Positions 5,846 to 8,593 of a stretch of 8,593 nucleotides of DNA are shown one piece after another (positions within the stretch are counted from its first letter, which is position 1; each line of letters begins with the position of its first letter). A model generated the notes under the pieces. The model was not told the origin of the DNA and did no database searches. It saw nothing but the letters and a program-made list of their open reading frames with translations. This stretch comes from Paracoccaceae bacterium (GTDB lineage: Bacteria; Pseudomonadota; Alphaproteobacteria; Rhodobacterales; Rhodobacteraceae), in NCBI GenBank assembly GCA_015485375.1, contig WFTU01000130.1, positions 1 to 8,593 of the forward strand, given 5' to 3'. The position numbers and the translations under genes were made by a program.

Positions 5846-6133
5846 TAGTCGGTAGGCGTTTCAGGTGGTCCACAACTCTGTGTTGCGATGAAATGAATTT
5901 GGCCCGACTGCCGGAAAACCTAAATTGCGTTTTGGGTATAAAACCGGCCGCTAAACCTATTCTCTAACTTCCGGAAATCGGGTGATTTTTGCCACCCAAG
6001 GTCTAAAACCCGCATATAAACTTTAGGTTATGCCCGCATTTCCCGCATATTTGCCCTGTTTTCCGCAATTTCAGCACCGGAATGCGATTCTTCGAATCAT
6101 CCGGCTCTGGCGGTCGGAAAAAATTTATGTAAA

Positions 6134-6157
6134 CTCCCGACAGGAAAAAATCGGGAG
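6134..6157 (+). promoter_or_regulatory. Leader hairpin covering the cysK ribosome binding site
   Basis: CTCCCGA (6134-6140) is the exact reverse complement of TCGGGAG (6151-6157), with the 10-base loop CAGGAAAAAA. The only good Shine-Dalgarno sequence for cysK, GGGAG at 6153-6157, 7 bases ahead of the ATG, lies inside the 3' arm. In an RNA starting upstream of 6134 the site would be paired. A weaker alternative, CAGG (6141-6144) with CCTG (6159-6162), would compete with it. Pairing is read directly from the sequence; a regulatory effect is inferred. Confidence 0.5.
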
Positions 6158-6164
6158 ACCTGCC

Positions 6165-7115
6165 ATGCCTACACCCCCTCGCGGTACGATTTATGACGAT
6201 ATTACCCAGACAATCGGGGGGACACCGCTGGTGCGCCTGTCAAAATTCGCCAAAAACGCGGGTGTGGATGCGGTGATTCTGGGAAAACTGGAGTTTTTCA
6301 ACCCGATCAACTCGGTCAAAGACAGAATCGGCGTCGGCATGATCGACGCGCTGGAGAAATCCGGCGACCTGAAACCGGGCGGCACGCTGATCGAGCCGAC
6401 AAGCGGCAACACCGGAATCGCCCTCGCCTTCGTTTGCGCGGCGCGTGGCTACAAGCTGATCCTGACCATGCCCGAGAGCATGTCGGTCGAACGGCGCAAA
6501 ATGCTGGCCCTGCTCGGGGCGGAACTGGTGCTGACACCGGCCGAACTGGGCATGCAGGGCGCCATTGACCGCGCCGACGAGCTGGCGAAGGAAATCGAGG
6601 GGGCCATTGTTCCGCAGCAGTTCAACAATCCGGCCAATCCGGCGATCCACGCCGAAACCACGGCCGAGGAAATCTGGACAGATACCGGCGGCAATGTCGA
6701 TATTTTTGTTTCCGGCGTCGGTACCGGCGGCACGCTTTCCGGCGTTGCCTCGGTCCTGAAATCCCGCAACCCCGACGTCCGGATCGTCGCGGTGGAGCCG
6801 GAGGACAGCCCCGTCCTGTCCGGCGGCATCGCCGGCCCGCATAAAATCCAGGGAATCGGCGCAGGGTTTGTTCCCACGATCCTCGACACCGGCCTGATTG
6901 ACGAAATTATCACCATCGGCAACGAAACCGCGATGGATGTCGCCCGCAAGCTGGCCTCGACCGAAGGCATCCCCGTCGGGATTTCCTCGGGCGCCGCCCT
7001 TGCCGCAGCGGTCGAGCTGGCCGAAAGACAGGAGAACGCCGGCAAGAATATTGTGGTGATCCTGCCGAGCTTTGCCGAGCGCTACCTCTCGACCTCGCTA
7101 TTCGACGGCCTGTAA
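6165..7115 (+). CDS. cysK: Cysteine synthase A (O-acetylserine sulfhydrylase)
   Basis: This 316-residue PLP enzyme makes cysteine from O-acetylserine and sulfide. The PLP lysine is K52 in NPINSVKDR. The substrate-binding loop is PTSGNTG (78-84). The phosphate-binding glycine loop is GVGTGGT (184-190). The C-terminal PLP-ring contact is SSGAA, and the end SFAERYLSTSLFDGL is typical of CysK. Length is normal. The reading frame is open upstream to position 6030, but those 45 codons look noncoding and the chosen ATG has GGGAG 7 bases ahead. That site lies in a hairpin arm. The stop overlaps the moeB start (TAATG). CysK also moonlights by binding partners with a C-terminal isoleucine such as CysE, which is relevant to the Rrf2 protein in this window. 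Confidence 0.96.
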   Translation: MPTPPRGTIYDDITQTIGGTPLVRLSKFAKNAGVDAVILGKLEFFNPINSVKDRIGVGMIDALEKSGDLKPGGTLIEPTSGNTGIALAFVCAARGYKLILTMPESMSVERRKMLALLGAELVLTPAELGMQGAIDRADELAKEIEGAIVPQQFNNPANPAIHAETTAEEIWTDTGGNVDIFVSGVGTGGTLSGVASVLKSRNPDVRIVAVEPEDSPVLSGGIAGPHKIQGIGAGFVPTILDTGLIDEIITIGNETAMDVARKLASTEGIPVGISSGAALAAAVELAERQENAGKNIVVILPSFAERYLSTSLFDGL

Positions 7116-7864
7116 TGAACCCCGAAGAAATCGAGCGCTACGCCCGCCATATCGTGCTGCGGGAAATCGGCGGGCCCGGTCAGCAGAAACTGCGTAATGC
7201 GAAAGTGCTGGTGATTGGCGCGGGGGGCCTCGGTTCTCCGGCGTTGATGTATCTGGCGGCGGCCGGCATCGGCATGCTCGGGATTGTTGATGATGACGAA
7301 GTAAGCCTTTCGAATCTTCAACGGCAGGTCCTGCACAGCAGCGACCGGATCGGCGAGGCAAAAACCGACTCGGCCAGACAGTCCATCGCGGGCATCAACC
7401 CGCATGTCAAAACCGTCCCGCACCGGACCCGCCTGACGGTGGAAAACGCCGCCGACCTGATAAAGGACTACGACCTGATCCTTGACGGTTCCGACAATTT
7501 CGACACGCGCTATCTGGTCAACCGCACCTGCGTCGCCCTCGGCAAACCGCTGATTTCCGCCGCCATGAGCCAGTGGGAAGGGCAAATCAGCCTTTACGAT
7601 CCCGCAAACGGCGGCCCCTGCTACGAATGCGTGTTCCCTGAACGCCCGGCCGAGGGCCTTGCCCCCTCCTGCGCCGAGGCGGGCGTCATGGGGGCATTGG
7701 CCGGTGTCATGGGCTCGATGATGGCGGGCGAGGCGATCAAACACATCACCGGTGCCGGAGAAACCCTGCGCGGCAAAATGCTGATTTTTGACGCTCTCTA
7801 TGGCGAATGCCGGAAAATGGGTCTACACAAAAGGGGTGACTGTCCGGTTTGCGGCCACCTGTAG
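7115..7864 (+). CDS. moeB: HesA/MoeB/ThiF-family E1-like adenylyltransferase, probable molybdopterin-synthase adenylyltransferase
   Basis: This 249-residue enzyme activates the C-terminal glycine of a ubiquitin-like sulfur carrier (MoaD or ThiS) as an acyl-adenylate. The nucleotide loop is GAGGLGS (35-41), followed by DDDEV (59-63), the arginine finger region NLQRQ (67-71) and GSDNFDTR (125-132) with the Mg-binding D127. Two CxxC pairs bind structural zinc: C169/C172 and C243/C246. C186 sits where ThiF has its thiol-linking cysteine. There is no C-terminal rhodanese domain, so it is MoeB/ThiF-sized rather than MoeZ-like. MoeB and ThiF are hard to separate by sequence, and no carrier gene is in view. 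Translation probably couples to cysK through TAATG. This fits a sulfur-transfer unit. Confidence 0.88.
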   Translation: MNPEEIERYARHIVLREIGGPGQQKLRNAKVLVIGAGGLGSPALMYLAAAGIGMLGIVDDDEVSLSNLQRQVLHSSDRIGEAKTDSARQSIAGINPHVKTVPHRTRLTVENAADLIKDYDLILDGSDNFDTRYLVNRTCVALGKPLISAAMSQWEGQISLYDPANGGPCYECVFPERPAEGLAPSCAEAGVMGALAGVMGSMMAGEAIKHITGAGETLRGKMLIFDALYGECRKMGLHKRGDCPVCGHL

Positions 7865-7898
7865 AACCGGAACGCCCGTTCAGGATCAGGAGAGAGCC

Positions 7899-8593
7899 AT
7901 GGCAGAGTCCCTAAACTTCGATATCGTCGTTATCGGCGCCGGTCCGGCCGGTCTCAGCTTCGCCCGTTCGATAGCGGACACCGGATTGCAGGTCGCCATC
8001 CTCGAAAAAATGCCGGAGAGCGTGCTGGCCGATCCCCCGAATGACGGCCGCGATATTGCCCTGACCCACACATCCGAATCCACCATGCGCGACCTCGGCA
8101 TGTGGGGCCACATCCCGCAGGACCAGATCGGCACCATCCGCGACGCCAAGGTCGTTAACGGCCAGTCCCCCCATGCCCTGCATTTCGACGCCAGCCGGAC
8201 CCATGCGGATTACCTCGGCCATATCGTCCCGAATTTCCTGATCCGCCGCGCGGCCTATAATGTCGTCAGGGATTTCGACAACATTACCCTGATCACCGGA
8301 GTCGAGGTCACCGAGGTCCACACCGATCCCGCCATCGGCAAAGTTACGCTTTCGGACGATACCGAACTGACGGCCAAGCTGGTGATCGCGGCCGACAGCC
8401 GGTTTTCCGGCACGCGCCGCAAAATGGGCATCTCGGCCGCCATGCAGGATTTCGGCCGCGTGGTGATCGTCTGCGAGATGGAACACGAGCTGTCCCACAA
8501 CGACACCGCGACCGAGTGTTTCCATTACGACCAGACCCTCGCCATCCTGCCGATGCACGGCAATCTTTCCTCGGTCGTCGTCACCATCTCCGC
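7899..8593 (+). CDS. ubiM: FAD-dependent ubiquinone-pathway hydroxylase, UbiM-like (5' part; runs off the window)
   Basis: The first 231 residues of a UbiH/UbiF/COQ6-family flavin monooxygenase are seen, with no stop before the window ends; family members are about 400 residues. The FAD fold is FDIVVIGAGPAGLSFA (7-22) with an acidic strand end near E36. A DGRDIALTHTSESTMRDLGMW segment (49-69) carries the conserved arginine. AADSRFSGTRR (about 171-181) is the second FAD motif, where this group has D-S rather than D-G. The DGR-IALTH pattern and the following IP...RDAKVVNG recall UbiM, an O2-dependent ubiquinone-ring hydroxylase, but UbiH or UbiF types cannot be excluded. An AGGAG site precedes the ATG. 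It follows moeB by 34 bases and may be cotranscribed. Confidence 0.75.
   Translation, partial: MAESLNFDIVVIGAGPAGLSFARSIADTGLQVAILEKMPESVLADPPNDGRDIALTHTSESTMRDLGMWGHIPQDQIGTIRDAKVVNGQSPHALHFDASRTHADYLGHIVPNFLIRRAAYNVVRDFDNITLITGVEVTEVHTDPAIGKVTLSDDTELTAKLVIAADSRFSGTRRKMGISAAMQDFGRVVIVCEMEHELSHNDTATECFHYDQTLAILPMHGNLSSVVVTIS

Larger units (their letters stand above)
5797..6164. other. Divergent 368-base intergenic region with candidate regulatory repeats
   Basis: No gene is supported here. It holds the upstream regions of the minus-strand exported protein and the plus-strand cysK, and is visibly AT-richer than the flanking genes. Contents are: a 16-base tandem repeat (5814-5845); an exact 8-base inverted repeat, AACCTAAA (5917-5924) and TTTAGGTT (6022-6029); the palindrome TTCCGGAA (5969-5976); a 5-bp inverted pair GGGTG/CACCC (5980-5984 with 5993-5997); and the cysK leader hairpin (6134-6157). 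I could not find a convincing pair of -35 and -10 boxes in either direction. Confidence 0.6.

Noticed and set aside
6134..6162. H-type pseudoknot in the cysK leader formed by loop CAGG and downstream CCTG
   Set aside because: The connecting loops would be 0 and 1 base, too short to span a 7-bp stem; kept only as a competing alternative pairing.
6030..6164. Upstream extension of cysK to the ATG-like start at 6030
   Set aside because: The 45 extra residues do not match CysK N termini, the region is AT-rich intergenic DNA, and the ATG at 6165 has a proper ribosome binding site.
6240..8558. Minus-strand reading frames opposite cysK, moeB and ubiM (6240-6842, 7082-7744, 7911-8558)
   Set aside because: All mirror real coding sequence, with no recognisable motifs or convincing starts.

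Overview
The window looks like chromosomal core sequence from an alphaproteobacterium, most probably Rhodobacterales. This rests on GC-rich coding sequence, codons mostly ending in G or C, the style of the encoded proteins and the gene order. There is no rRNA or other taxonomic marker, so the assignment is an inference. I see no mobile element, tRNA or CRISPR array.

Layout. (1) Positions 1-1172, minus strand: cobU (cobinamide kinase/guanylyltransferase) overlaps a cobC-like histidine phosphatase by 4 bases. Both fit cobalamin nucleotide-loop assembly. A perfect 13-bp hairpin lies just past the phosphatase stop, at the window edge. (2) Positions 1305-1706, plus: a small exported protein resembling a divergent YbhB/PEBP protein. 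(3) Positions 1729-3901, plus: a recognisable sigma70-type promoter followed by coaBC, dut and an Rrf2-family regulator, with start and stop codons overlapping at both junctions. (4) Positions 3898-5079, minus: a BaiN/HI0933-type flavoprotein. It is convergent with the regulator, and one CTAG palindrome supplies both stop codons. (5) Positions 5139-5796, minus: an exported low-complexity protein (Ala/Pro-rich linker, PepSY-like core, Asp/Asn repeat tail) with a strong terminator. (6) Positions 5797-6164: a 368-base AT-richer divergent intergenic region with several repeats and a hairpin covering the next gene's ribosome binding site. (7) Positions 6165-8593, plus: cysK, a moeB/thiF-type E1-like enzyme joined by a TAATG overlap, and the start of a UbiM-like flavin hydroxylase that runs off the window.

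Functional links. Most genes are cofactor or sulfur housekeeping: cobalamin, coenzyme A (made from cysteine), dUTP removal, cysteine synthesis, molybdopterin/thiamine sulfur-carrier activation and ubiquinone hydroxylation. The most interesting thread is regulatory. The Rrf2 protein lacks the cysteine cluster used to bind Fe-S and ends in Phe-Thr-Ile. Firmicute CymR also lacks Fe-S, ends in isoleucine and works by binding CysK. Here cysK lies about 2.3 kb downstream, behind a leader hairpin that could mask its ribosome binding site. No wholly new system is proven, but this possible CysK-regulator connection and the repeat-rich exported protein deserve a closer look.
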